From: JBLMYQ01 sp050260055
GTDB lineage: Bacteria > Bacillota > Clostridia > Acetivibrionales > UBA4821
DNA: 64,000 nucleotides
Direction: 5' to 3'
Assembly (NCBI GenBank): GCA_050260055.1
Contig: JBLNBO010000044.1
Location: 5,483 to 69,482 of the forward strand
Shown here: positions 40,547 through 49,156 of the stretch, in pieces
How the letters are laid out: each line of letters starts with the position of its first letter
Position numbering within the stretch: position 1 is the stretch's first letter
Notes under the pieces: generated by a model
Databases searched by the model: none
Told to the model about the DNA's origin: nothing
The model's input: only the letters and a program-made list of their open reading frames with translations
Position numbers and translations under genes: made by a program

Positions 40547-41803
40547 ATGAAAATTTTAGTTATAGGCGGTGGAGGCCGCGAGCATGCAATTGTATGGAAG
40601 CTTGCACAGAGTCCGAAGGTTTCAAAAATTTATTGTGCACCTGGTAATGGCGGAATAGCAAGTCTTGCCGAATGCGTAGACGTAAAGGCTACTGACCTTG
40701 ACGGAATAGCCAATTGGGTTAAGAATAATCCAGTAGATCTTGTTGTGGTAGCTCCTGATGACCCGCTTGCGATGGGAATGGTTGATAGACTGCAGGCAGA
40801 AGGAATCAGAGCTTTTGGACCTGATAAAAAAGCTGCATACATAGAAGCTAGCAAGGTTTTTTCGAAAGACTTGATGAAAAAGTATAATATACCGACAGCA
40901 AAATATGAGATTTTTGAAGAACCTGATAAAGCTAAGGAATACCTTAAAACCTGCACATTTCCAACTGTTATCAAGGCTGAGGGGCTTGCACTCGGAAAGG
41001 GAGTCATTATTGCTCAGGATTTACAGAGTGCAATTGACGCTGTTGACGAAATAATGGTTGCAAAGAGATTTGGCCAATCGGGAAGCAGAATTGTAATTGA
41101 AGAATTCATGGTTGGGCAAGAGGTTTCTATGGTAACCTTTACTGATGGAAACGTAGTTGTCCCAATGGTTAGTGCTCAAGACCACAAACGGGTTTTTGAT
41201 AATGATGAGGGTCCAAACACCGGAGGAATGGGAGTATTTTCACCAAGCAGAATTTACACAAAAGAGGTTGCAGATTATTGCATGGAAAAAATTTTCATAC
41301 CGACAATCCAGGCAATGGAGAAAGAAGGACGCAAGTTTAAAGGGATATTGTACTTTGGTTTAATGATAACAAAAGACGGCCCCAAAGTTGTTGAATATAA
41401 TGCAAGATTCGGAGACCCGGAAACACAGGCTGTTCTTCCAAGACTAAAGACTGATTTGATTGATATATTTGATGCTATAATGGATGAAAAATTAGACAAG
41501 CTTGATATTGAATGGTACGAAGGTGGTTCTGCCTGCGTAGTTATGGCATCAGGCGGATATCCCGGGGATTATAAGACGGGTTATGAGATAACTGGAATAG
41601 AGCAAGCTGAGAAGACGGGCTGTATTGTATTCAGTGCTGGAACAAAGCTTAATGATGAAAAGCTGGTGACGGCTGGAGGCAGGGTTCTTGGGGTAACTGC
41701 CATTGGTGAAAACTTAGATAAGGCCTTAGAAAAGGCATATGCAGGAGTGAAAAAGATTCATTTTGAAAAAGCCCATTACAGAAAAGATATTGGAATAAAG
41801 TAG
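40547..41803 (+). CDS. purD: Phosphoribosylamine-glycine ligase
   Basis: 418 residues. ATP-grasp enzyme with GGGGREHAIVWKL (6-18), IKAEGLALGKGV (about 147-158), RFGDPETQ and GGYPGDY. Forms GAR from PRA and glycine. The SD sits in a purine run AGAGGGAAAAGGGGTGA also seen before echE. Last gene of the his/pur cluster. Confidence 0.97.
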   Translation: MKILVIGGGGREHAIVWKLAQSPKVSKIYCAPGNGGIASLAECVDVKATDLDGIANWVKNNPVDLVVVAPDDPLAMGMVDRLQAEGIRAFGPDKKAAYIEASKVFSKDLMKKYNIPTAKYEIFEEPDKAKEYLKTCTFPTVIKAEGLALGKGVIIAQDLQSAIDAVDEIMVAKRFGQSGSRIVIEEFMVGQEVSMVTFTDGNVVVPMVSAQDHKRVFDNDEGPNTGGMGVFSPSRIYTKEVADYCMEKIFIPTIQAMEKEGRKFKGILYFGLMITKDGPKVVEYNARFGDPETQAVLPRLKTDLIDIFDAIMDEKLDKLDIEWYEGGSACVVMASGGYPGDYKTGYEITGIEQAEKTGCIVFSAGTKLNDEKLVTAGGRVLGVTAIGENLDKALEKAYAGVKKIHFEKAHYRKDIGIK

Positions 41804-41823
41804 ACAAAAATAAATGGTTAATG

Positions 41824-41861
41824 TAAAGAGCATCTGTAAGATTATACAGATGCTCCTTTAT
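41824..41861. terminator. Terminator between purD and the convergent hypothetical gene
   Basis: GAGCATCTGTA (41828-41838) and TACAGATGCTC (41845-41855), 11-bp stem, T-rich on the right side and A-rich on the left; may serve both directions. Confidence 0.82.
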
Positions 41862-41875
41862 GTATTTATGATTTT

Positions 41876-42316
41876 TTAGCTGAAAAGATATGATTTCATT
41901 TCTCCTTTGCTTCTTAGATGCTGCAAGAAACCTTGGCCAGCCTTAAAGCCATCTTTCTCAGGTATAATGTTAATTTGGCGATTATCCAAGAAAGCTCCGA
42001 AAGAAAATGAAAAGTTTCCGATACGCAGAGATGTTGAATGCAGCGACCCTGTTAAAAAGATATCATTTTGAGCGGTGATAAAAAGCAGCCTTGCTTGTAT
42101 ATCACCTTCTATAATAATATTGCAGTTGGTAATTACCAAGAGCGAGCATTCTAGAGGGCCTTCAATCTTTAAATCTTCATAACTTTCAGCAGGTTCACCT
42201 TCAAGTATTAAATGAGATAAGCTTGAATGTATTTCTTTGGTTTCTCCTGTTCTAAGGTTTGTGATTTTTGTTAAATTCGGCAGTGGATTATCTAAATCTA
42301 CAGCTTTTATTTTCAT
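41876..42316 (-). CDS. Hypothetical beta-rich protein
   Basis: 146 residues from ATG 42316 (complement), SD AGGAGG. The middle has alternating short beta strands (LLVITNCNIIIEGDIQARLLFITAQNDIFLTGS), reminiscent of a short parallel beta-helix as in bactofilins, but the family is not certain. No signal peptide or membrane helix. Convergent with purD. Confidence 0.6.
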   Translation of the reverse strand: MKIKAVDLDNPLPNLTKITNLRTGETKEIHSSLSHLILEGEPAESYEDLKIEGPLECSLLVITNCNIIIEGDIQARLLFITAQNDIFLTGSLHSTSLRIGNFSFSFGAFLDNRQINIIPEKDGFKAGQGFLQHLRSKGEMKSYLFS

Positions 42317-42678
42317 ATTTATCCTCCTCTCCTATTTAGGGCAGTTATAGGTGTTTAATTCACTCCTTCCATTAATTAATTAAAAGGTTTTACATATTTA
42401 TTTCTGAGATAAGCTATCAATTAGTATATAGATATATGCCATATATGTCAATAACTGTAAGATGGCGCTTCTATTTATTTAAGCTTTTATATGATGATTA
42501 GGATATAGGGAATTTTGAAAAATATGAAAGTTTCTTGCAACGAAATCAATAGTAATGATATAATAAAATTCGTTTTATTTTATTTATTACGTTCTTTTTA
42601 GATATTACTGGAAAGAGGGGATGTTATTAGCTCCAATACTATTTAGAGAGCGGTCGTTATAAAAAGGAGGGATGTATA
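42317..42678. other. AT-rich divergent intergenic region
   Basis: 362 bp between the minus-strand hypothetical gene and the plus-strand membrane-protein gene. It must hold the promoters of both. GATATAATAAAAT near 42557 is a plausible -10 for the plus-strand gene. No RNA or repeat recognised. Confidence 0.4.
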
Positions 42679-43014
42679 ATGTCAATATGGTGGTGGCTGA
42701 GTGCACTTTTTTTTGCACCTACAAATTTGTTTGAAAAGTTATCCTCTCTAATCTGTGGTACATTGATTGGGATAGCATGGTTGCTTTTTATAAAAACAAC
42801 TGGTTTTCTTCCTGATTATACTCTCCTTTCGTGGGCTAAATATGTGTTTTTCCCTGCGGGAGTTTTGCACGCTTTTATGGGAACTTTTGTAGTTGCTATA
42901 GCTGCGGATAGTAAAAACGAGGAACTAATAGATAACTCAATTCCCTATAGGATTGATTTAATGGGGGGACTTGCAGTTGTCATATTAGGATTAGCCATTT
43001 TACCATATGTATAA
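42679..43014 (+). CDS. Small membrane protein, four helices
   Basis: 111 residues from ATG 42679 (AAGGAGGG). Predicted helices at about 4-20, 24-42, 55-76 and 92-110; no charged motif or cofactor ligands. Resembles no family I can name. A terminator follows directly, so it is monocistronic. Confidence 0.6.
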   Translation: MSIWWWLSALFFAPTNLFEKLSSLICGTLIGIAWLLFIKTTGFLPDYTLLSWAKYVFFPAGVLHAFMGTFVVAIAADSKNEELIDNSIPYRIDLMGGLAVVILGLAILPYV

Positions 43015-43060
43015 ACTATAAAAAGAATCCTGCCAAATCTGGCGGGGTTCTTTTTATAGT
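43015..43060 (+). terminator. Terminator after the small membrane protein
   Basis: Long stem with core CCTGCC...GGCGGGG and A/T flanks (AAAAAGAAT...GTTCTTTTT) right after the stop codon. Confidence 0.85.
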
Positions 43061-43140
43061 TTACATAATATACCTCATCTTAATCCATTATCTTTATGGT
43101 AAAATGTATCGAACCAATGATAAATATGGAGTGATAACAT

Positions 43141-45111
43141 ATGAATAGAAGAACAACCGCAATTATGCTTGTATTGGTAATGATAACATCTTTTCTTCCG
43201 GCTCTGAACTCTGCCGGTTCGGCAAACAAGCCGGACCTGGAGGTGCTTGGTTATTACACCAATAAAGAAGGGGTAGATTATGACGGAAAAACATATAAAC
43301 TAGATAATTCATACGAAAATATCATGAACAATAATGAGAATGTTTCTATGGCGGTTCCATTCTGGTTCAGGCTCGGAGAATCGGGAGGGGGCTCAATCGA
43401 ATTTCACCAATATGGATTTAGTACAAGTGATTATAAAACTGAGGCAAAGCAAAAAGTAAAAGACATGAAGAGCAAGAACATAAAAGTATTAGCACTTGTT
43501 CATAATATGCTCTATAAAAATGGGGGTTCAGGGAAGGATATTGCCCATGAGTTGTTTACAAATCAGAAAAGCATGAATAACTTTGTTACTCAGTTAGAGA
43601 ATTATTTAAGGGAATATGGATTTGATGGAGTAAACATTGACATAGAAGATATATATAAAAGTGATAGAAACAGCTATACCAATTTAATCCGCCAGCTCAA
43701 GGAAAGATTAGGAGCTAAAGGCTACATGATTACAGTTTCAATTCCTGCAAAAACCTTTGATGACCCAACAAACAGCTATGCATATCCGTTTGATTATAAA
43801 GGAATCGGTAATTATGCTGATAGAGTTGCCATAATGACTTATGATGAGCATGGAGCTTGGACGGGCAGCGGTGCAGGGCCAATTGCTTCAATACCCTGGC
43901 AGGAGAAGGTTGTAAAGTATGCGATAACGCAAATTCCGAAAGAAAAAATCTTATTGGGCGTCCCGGCATATGGTTTTGATTGGACTAAAGGAAAAAGCTG
44001 GCCTAAATATTCTTCATATGAAATGACAATGGAAACAGTAAAAAATAAAGGCTTGAAGGTTTCCTGGAGTGATAAATATAAAGTGCCATATGTTAATTAT
44101 TCCGATAGTAATGGACAAAGGGAAATTTGGTTTGAAAATGCATCAAGTTTTTCATATAAAATTAATCTTGCTTCAGAATACGGACTTAAGGGAATAGCAA
44201 TATGGAGAATTGGGATGGAAGACCCGGCTATATGGAACGTCATTTCTGGAAATGCAAATGTTACAAAGATTAGTAGTATCAAGATGTTTGATTCTAAAAA
44301 GCTGTATTCAAATAATGATAATTTGGTTTTGAAGCTTAATGGGGAATCAGATAATAAAGTCTTTTCTCTTAAGATAACTAATGAGCGTGGAGCAATTACT
44401 TCGTATGGAGTTGATTTCGGCAGCAGCAATACACAATCAATTTCATTGAATGATTTTGAAGACGGCTGGTATTCTGCAAAAATTGTAAAAGCCAATGGAG
44501 AAGGAACAATAGAAATTGATTCAAAAGAATTTGGCATTAACTGCTTTGAAGATATAAAAAGTCATTGGGCGCGTGATGTTATTATAGATTTATTCAAACA
44601 AAAATATATCAAGGGTTCTGACAATGAAAAATTTAAACCGGATAATACACTTACCAGAGCGGAGTTTATGGTTTTGATTGCAAGAGCTATAAATGTTGAA
44701 ACTCCGATAAATGGCTTTGTTACAAAGTTTTCTGATTTGAATAATAGTCATTGGGCTTCTTCAGCAATATTTGCACTTGAAGAAAAAGGTTACATTCAAG
44801 GGCTCCAGAACAGTAAAGGTAAATGGTATATTACTCCCGATTCGAAAATAACGAGAGCAGAAATGACTGTAATACTATCGCGAATCCTTAGTGCACAGGG
44901 AATAATAGATAAGAACGATTTATCGATTGCTTCCTTTAACGATGTGAAAGAACATTGGGCAGAAAATGATATTGCAGTGACGGAAAAGATGAACCTAATA
45001 AAAGGAGACGAAAAAGGATTGTTTAATCCTGATAAAAATACAACTAGAGCTGAAGCGGCTGTGATAATACAAAGATATTTAACTATTCTAAAAGATAAGG
45101 GATTGCGGTAA
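43141..45111 (+). CDS. Glycoside hydrolase family 18 protein with three SLH domains
   Basis: 656 residues with a signal peptide (about 1-27). The GH18 barrel (about 33-370) contains the DxxDxE motif as FDGVNIDIED (about 161-170) and the late strands MTYDEHG, LLGVPAYGFDW and IAIWRIGMEDPAIW. A beta linker domain follows. Three SLH repeats end the protein: DIKSHWARDVIIDLF (about 465 on), DLNNSHWASSAIFALE (about 532 on) and DVKEHWAENDIAVTE (about 600 on). SLH domains anchor proteins to pyruvylated wall polymer. The enzyme should be a surface chitinase- or spore/peptidoglycan-type N-acetylglucosaminidase; substrate not predictable. Its stop codon is in the terminator stem. Confidence 0.92.
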   Translation: MNRRTTAIMLVLVMITSFLPALNSAGSANKPDLEVLGYYTNKEGVDYDGKTYKLDNSYENIMNNNENVSMAVPFWFRLGESGGGSIEFHQYGFSTSDYKTEAKQKVKDMKSKNIKVLALVHNMLYKNGGSGKDIAHELFTNQKSMNNFVTQLENYLREYGFDGVNIDIEDIYKSDRNSYTNLIRQLKERLGAKGYMITVSIPAKTFDDPTNSYAYPFDYKGIGNYADRVAIMTYDEHGAWTGSGAGPIASIPWQEKVVKYAITQIPKEKILLGVPAYGFDWTKGKSWPKYSSYEMTMETVKNKGLKVSWSDKYKVPYVNYSDSNGQREIWFENASSFSYKINLASEYGLKGIAIWRIGMEDPAIWNVISGNANVTKISSIKMFDSKKLYSNNDNLVLKLNGESDNKVFSLKITNERGAITSYGVDFGSSNTQSISLNDFEDGWYSAKIVKANGEGTIEIDSKEFGINCFEDIKSHWARDVIIDLFKQKYIKGSDNEKFKPDNTLTRAEFMVLIARAINVETPINGFVTKFSDLNNSHWASSAIFALEEKGYIQGLQNSKGKWYITPDSKITRAEMTVILSRILSAQGIIDKNDLSIASFNDVKEHWAENDIAVTEKMNLIKGDEKGLFNPDKNTTRAEAAVIIQRYLTILKDKGLR

Positions 45112-45127
45112 AAACCGCAATCCCCTT
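45097..45127. terminator. Bidirectional terminator after the GH18-SLH gene
   Basis: GGGATTGCGGT and ACCGCAATCCC pair around AAAA, flanked by A- and T-tracts, overlapping the GH18 stop codon and close to the convergent gene end. Confidence 0.88.
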
Positions 45128-45134
45128 TTGAACT

Positions 45135-45314
45135 CTAGTATCTTCTTTTCCTGTTCTGGTACATGTCTATTCCACCTAAGATGGCATTTACAAGACCAAA
45201 TCCAGCTACTCCAGAAGCAATCAAAGGGGTGACAGGAATAAGAGCTACTCCGACGATTGTAACTGCAGTTCCAAGAACTGTCGGTACAGTACCTTCAGGA
45301 AGCTTTCTTTCCAT
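45135..45314 (-). CDS. Small membrane protein, about 59 residues
   Basis: Start chosen at ATG 45314 (complement), 8 nt after AGGAGGT; the ATG at 45320 is too close to it. MERKLPEGTVPT is followed by one or two hydrophobic stretches with Gly/Ala (about 12-47) and a basic tail NRKRRY. Topology suggests a membrane peptide; function unknown. Confidence 0.6.
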   Translation of the reverse strand: MERKLPEGTVPTVLGTAVTIVGVALIPVTPLIASGVAGFGLVNAILGGIDMYQNRKRRY

Positions 45315-45389
45315 GTTCATGACCTCCTTTTATTGAGTTCGATATTATAATGCGGAAAATTAATGATTTTATTCTGAAAGTTCCTTACT

Positions 45390-45431
45390 AAAATAAGAAA
45401 CTGACCAAAGTTAAGGTCAGTTTCTTATTTT
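45390..45431 (-). terminator. Terminator of the 45.8-kb hypothetical gene
   Basis: AAAATAAGAAACTGACC and GGTCAGTTTCTTATTTT, a perfect 17-bp stem with an 8-nt loop, 23 bp after the stop on the minus strand. Confidence 0.85.
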
Positions 45432-45454
45432 AATTAATGATAAAATCAATAGGA

Positions 45455-45814
45455 TTAGCAGGCGGACTCTAAAGGATCCAGATCAGCCAGTTCGAGTTCA
45501 TCCATTGCAAATGCTGCAATTTCATGAGGATTGAACTGCGCTGCTGGTCTTGAATGCCTTTGCCTAGGGAAATCACTGTTAATTTTTTGTTTTTCCTTCA
45601 TCATATTGTCGCGCCTAAAACGCGATGTGCTTTTCTCATCAAGCTTGTCCAATAAAGGATCAGAGAGAACAATCTGCGTGGCAATTTTGATTCCTTTACC
45701 CCGTGAGTTTACTTTTTCCCCAAAAAGTCTTTTCTTCTTGCGGAAGGTGTGGTAAAGTTCAAGTCCAAGCTGCTCAGTTGCTTGTTGCTGCATTTCCTTA
45801 ACATCTTTCCTCAT
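45455..45814 (-). CDS. Hypothetical basic protein
   Basis: 119 residues from ATG 45814 (complement), SD AGGAGGG. Helical, charge-rich N-terminal half (MRKDVKEMQQQATEQLGLELYHTFRKKK), Arg-rich middle and an acidic C-terminus (AFAMDELELADLDPLE). No membrane segment and no recognised domain. It has its own terminator. Confidence 0.55.
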   Translation of the reverse strand: MRKDVKEMQQQATEQLGLELYHTFRKKKRLFGEKVNSRGKGIKIATQIVLSDPLLDKLDEKSTSRFRRDNMMKEKQKINSDFPRQRHSRPAAQFNPHEIAAFAMDELELADLDPLESAC

Positions 45815-46047
45815 GAGTGTCCCTCCTAAATAAAAAATATTTGTGGAGAATGATTCCTAACAATGCCTGAAGCAAAGACATTGGTATTTTAAGTAAATGA
45901 ATATACAAAATATATTATATATGCTTGATGCATTTAATACAATATGGTTTAAAAATTTTGTTAAAAAGTTAAAACTAGATATTACTAATACATAAATATT
46001 TTTATTATTAAAATCTGAAGATGAGAATAAGAAGAAATATTAATTTG
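45815..46047. other. AT-rich intergenic region before the valS promoter
   Basis: About 230 bp between the divergent minus-strand hypothetical gene and the T-box promoter. Very AT-rich, with no gene, repeat or RNA that I can recognise; it must contain the promoter of the minus-strand gene. Confidence 0.4.
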
Positions 46048-46076
46048 TTGACATATAAATTATCAGTTGTTATTAT
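46048..46076 (+). promoter_or_regulatory. Sigma-A promoter of the valS T-box leader
   Basis: Perfect TTGACA (46048-46053), 17-bp spacer and TATTAT (46071-46076); an overlapping TATAAT lies at 46074-46079 with 20-bp spacing. Transcription should begin near 46084, just before the T-box. Confidence 0.8.
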
Positions 46077-46083
46077 AATAAAT

Positions 46084-46340
46084 AATTAAATAGTAAATTG
46101 CATTGAAAAAGAGGAGTAGGCAGTAAAACCTTACAGAGATGATGCCGGTTGGTGAAAGGTATCTAGGATAAACTGTTGAAGGTCGCTTTGGAGCACAATA
46201 TCTGAAATTAGTAGGATATTGCGGGTTGTGCCGTTATACATTGCAAAGAGTCTACGACAAGATTTTTTATTGCTATTTAGTAGAAATTAAGGTGGTACCG
46301 CGGAACTCCGTCCTTTATAGGATTGGAGTTTTTTTGTTTT
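46084..46340 (+). ncRNA. T-box riboswitch (valine)
   Basis: The canonical T-box AAGGTGGTACCGCG is at 46289-46302, followed by the attenuator stem AACTCC...GGAGTT and a T-run (46304-46338). Stem I features are present: AGAGATGATG and GCCGGTTGGTGAAAGGT near 46134-46160. The segment TGAAGGTCGCTTTGGAGC places the specifier codon GTC (46182-46184), a valine codon. Uncharged tRNA-Val would pair with GTC and UGGU of the T-box to block termination. valS follows, matching the specifier. Confidence 0.93.
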
Positions 46341-46459
46341 AAATCACCCTTTGCCGCCGCGGGTTAAAGCACCATGGCTACTAAAAAATTAAGTCGGTTG
46401 AAACCGACTGAAAAACCATAATAAAGATTTAGTCCGGTAAATATAAAGGAGATGATACT

Positions 46460-49108
46460 ATGTCTGAACAAAAACTGTTAGCAAAAACGTATGAGCCTAA
46501 AGAAGTTGAAGACAGAATCTATGCAGAATGGATGGAAAAAGGTTATTTTAGGGCTGAAATAGATAAGAGCAAGGAGCCTTTTACCATAGTCATACCGCCT
46601 CCAAATGTTACAGGCCAACTGCATATGGGGCATGCACTTGATAATACCATTCAAGATATTTTGATAAGAATGAAAAGAATGCAGGGCTTTTGTACACTTT
46701 GGGTTCCTGGTACTGACCATGCTGGAATCTCAACCGAGGCTAAGGTTGTGGAAAAGCTGCGAAAAGAAGGATTGAGAAAAGAAGACCTTGGCAGGGAAAA
46801 GTTTCTTGAAGAAGCTTGGGCTTGGAAAAGGCAGTATGGTGGAAGAATAACCGAACAGTTAAAAAAGCTTGGCGCTTCATGTGATTGGTCAAGAGAAAGG
46901 TTTACCTATGATGAAGGGCTTTCGAAAGCTGTACTAAAGGTCTTTGTAGATTATTATAAAAAAGGATTGATATATAAGGGCGAAAGGATAATTAATTGGT
47001 GTCCTACATGTAAAACTTCTATTTCTGATGCCGAAGTTGATTACGAAGAAAAATCCGGAAACTTATGGCATATCAAGTATCTAACAAAGGATGGTAAAGA
47101 CGGAATAATTGTTGCGACAACAAGGCCTGAAACAATGCTTGGAGATACTGCTGTTGCTGTTCATCCTGATGATGAAAGATATAAACACCTTGTTGGAAAG
47201 ACAGTTATTTTACCGTTAATGAACAGAGAAATACCTGTTATTGCTGATGAATACGTCGATAAGGAATTTGGTACGGGAGCAGTAAAAATTACTCCTGCAC
47301 ATGATCCGAATGATTTCGAAGTAGGGCTCAGACATGACCTTCCTCAAGTAAAAGTTATGGATGATATTGCTTTAATGAATGAGAATGCCGGACAATATAA
47401 AGGAATGGATAGATATGAAGCCAGAAAGAAAATAGTTGAGGATTTAAAAGAACAAGGGCTTTTAGTTAAAATTGACGAACATGTTCATAATGTTGGGGGT
47501 TGTTACCGCTGTCATACAATAATTGAGCCTTCATTATCAGAACAATGGTTTGTTAAAATGGAGCCTCTTGCAGGGCCTGCTATTGATGTAGTTAAAAAGG
47601 AAATATTGAAATTTGTTCCTGAGAAATTTGCAAAGATATATTTTAACTGGCTTGAGAATATTCATGATTGGTGTATTTCAAGACAGTTATGGTGGGGACA
47701 TAGAATTCCAGCTTATTATTGTCAGGATTGCGGACACATAATGGTTGAAACAGAACCGCCAAAGAAGTGTGAAAAATGCGGCAGCTCCAATTTCAGACAA
47801 GATGAGGATACTCTTGACACATGGTTCAGCTCTGCTCTCTGGCCCTTTTCCACTCTGGGATGGCCGGAGAAAACCGAGGATTTGGATTACTTTTATCCAA
47901 CCAGCGTGTTGGTTACCGGTTATGACATAATTTTCTTCTGGGTTGTAAGAATGGTATTCTCGGCAATGGAATTCATGAAAAAAGAGCCATTTGAATATGT
48001 TCTTATTCATGGAATCGTAAGAGATGCACAGGGAAGGAAAATGTCAAAATCCCTTGGAAATGGAATTGATCCGCTTGAGGTAATTGACCAATATGGCACT
48101 GATGCTCTTAGGATGTCTCTAATGATGGGAAATACTCCGGGTAATGACATCAGATTTTCTACAGATAGAATTGAATCTGTAAGAAACTTTGCTAATAAGA
48201 TTTGGAATGCATCAAGATTTGTCCTAATGAACATAGATCTTGGAGAAAAAATAAATAACTTCGACCCAAAGAAATTTACGCTGGCAGATAAGTGGATTCT
48301 AAGCAGGGTTAATACTTTGACTAAAGAAGTAACCGAAAATATGGAGAAATTTGAACTTGGAGTTTCGGCGCAAAAGCTTTATGAATTCTTCTGGGATGAA
48401 TTCTGCGATTGGTATATAGAAATGGTTAAGCCGCGTTTATATAATGCTGAAAATCCTACAAGATTAGAGGCACAATATGTTTTAAACAAGGTGCTGGTTA
48501 CTTCTTTGAAGTTGCTGCATCCATATATGCCGTTTATTACAAATGAACTGTATGACAATATGATTCACGATGGGGAAAATATTATGGTTTCTGATTGGCC
48601 TAAATATGACCAAAAGCTTGATTTTTCACAAGATGAAGCTAATATGTCAAAGGTTATGGATATAATCAAAGCAGTAAGAAATATAAGGGCTGAGATGAAT
48701 GTTCCTAACGCCAAGAAATGCAGAGTGATGTTATTTACTGCAGATATAAAAACTGCAAATGTTTTAGAAGCAGAAAAAGATTATTTCGAAAGGCTCGCGT
48801 CAGCAGAAATTATAATAAATCCTAAACGTGAAGAGAATGGGGAAAATACTGTTTCAGCTGTAGTGCCGGGAGTAGAAATATTAATCCCTCTAGGAGAGTT
48901 GGTAGATATAGAAAAAGAAATACAAAGACTAGAAAAAGAAAGAGAAAGTCTGCTAAAAGAAATAGACAGGGTTAACGGAATGCTGGCAAATGAAAGGTTC
49001 ATATCCAAAGCGCCTCAGAAGGTCGTGGATGAGGAGAAAGAAAAAAAGGTCAAATATCAGGATATGCTGGCTAAGGTTGAAGAGAGAATTGAATCAATGA
49101 AAAGATAA
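46460..49108 (+). CDS. valS: Valyl-tRNA synthetase
   Basis: 882 residues. Class Ia synthetase with the HIGH motif PNVTGQLHMGHALD (about 50-63), the KMSKS loop GRKMSKSLGNG (about 526-536), the CP1 editing domain (TTRPETMLGDTAVAVHPDD), zinc-type cysteines (CQDCGH, CEKCGS) and a C-terminal coiled coil (about 810-880) typical of ValRS. Controlled by the T-box upstream. Between T-box terminator and start is a small stem AGTCGGTT-GA-AACCGACT (46391-46408). The stop lies inside a palindromic terminator. Confidence 0.97.
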   Translation: MSEQKLLAKTYEPKEVEDRIYAEWMEKGYFRAEIDKSKEPFTIVIPPPNVTGQLHMGHALDNTIQDILIRMKRMQGFCTLWVPGTDHAGISTEAKVVEKLRKEGLRKEDLGREKFLEEAWAWKRQYGGRITEQLKKLGASCDWSRERFTYDEGLSKAVLKVFVDYYKKGLIYKGERIINWCPTCKTSISDAEVDYEEKSGNLWHIKYLTKDGKDGIIVATTRPETMLGDTAVAVHPDDERYKHLVGKTVILPLMNREIPVIADEYVDKEFGTGAVKITPAHDPNDFEVGLRHDLPQVKVMDDIALMNENAGQYKGMDRYEARKKIVEDLKEQGLLVKIDEHVHNVGGCYRCHTIIEPSLSEQWFVKMEPLAGPAIDVVKKEILKFVPEKFAKIYFNWLENIHDWCISRQLWWGHRIPAYYCQDCGHIMVETEPPKKCEKCGSSNFRQDEDTLDTWFSSALWPFSTLGWPEKTEDLDYFYPTSVLVTGYDIIFFWVVRMVFSAMEFMKKEPFEYVLIHGIVRDAQGRKMSKSLGNGIDPLEVIDQYGTDALRMSLMMGNTPGNDIRFSTDRIESVRNFANKIWNASRFVLMNIDLGEKINNFDPKKFTLADKWILSRVNTLTKEVTENMEKFELGVSAQKLYEFFWDEFCDWYIEMVKPRLYNAENPTRLEAQYVLNKVLVTSLKLLHPYMPFITNELYDNMIHDGENIMVSDWPKYDQKLDFSQDEANMSKVMDIIKAVRNIRAEMNVPNAKKCRVMLFTADIKTANVLEAEKDYFERLASAEIIINPKREENGENTVSAVVPGVEILIPLGELVDIEKEIQRLEKERESLLKEIDRVNGMLANERFISKAPQKVVDEEKEKKVKYQDMLAKVEERIESMKR

Positions 49109-49156
49109 AGAACCAATAAAAAAAGAGCAACGCTCTTTTTTTATTGGTTCTTTATC
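49104..49156. terminator. Bidirectional terminator between valS and the HAD gene
   Basis: A perfect 25-bp stem with an AAC loop (core AAAGAGC / GCTCTTT). It contains both the valS stop (49106-49108) and the minus-strand stop (49152-49154), and both proteins end in ...R. Confidence 0.92.

Noticed and set aside
40630..41007. Minus-strand frame opposite purD, and similar long antisense frames opposite other genes
   Set aside because: They shadow strongly conserved genes and have no ribosome binding site.
46391..46408. Second riboswitch between the T-box and valS
   Set aside because: Only one 8-bp stem (AGTCGGTT/AACCGACT) with no T-run and no known aptamer pattern.
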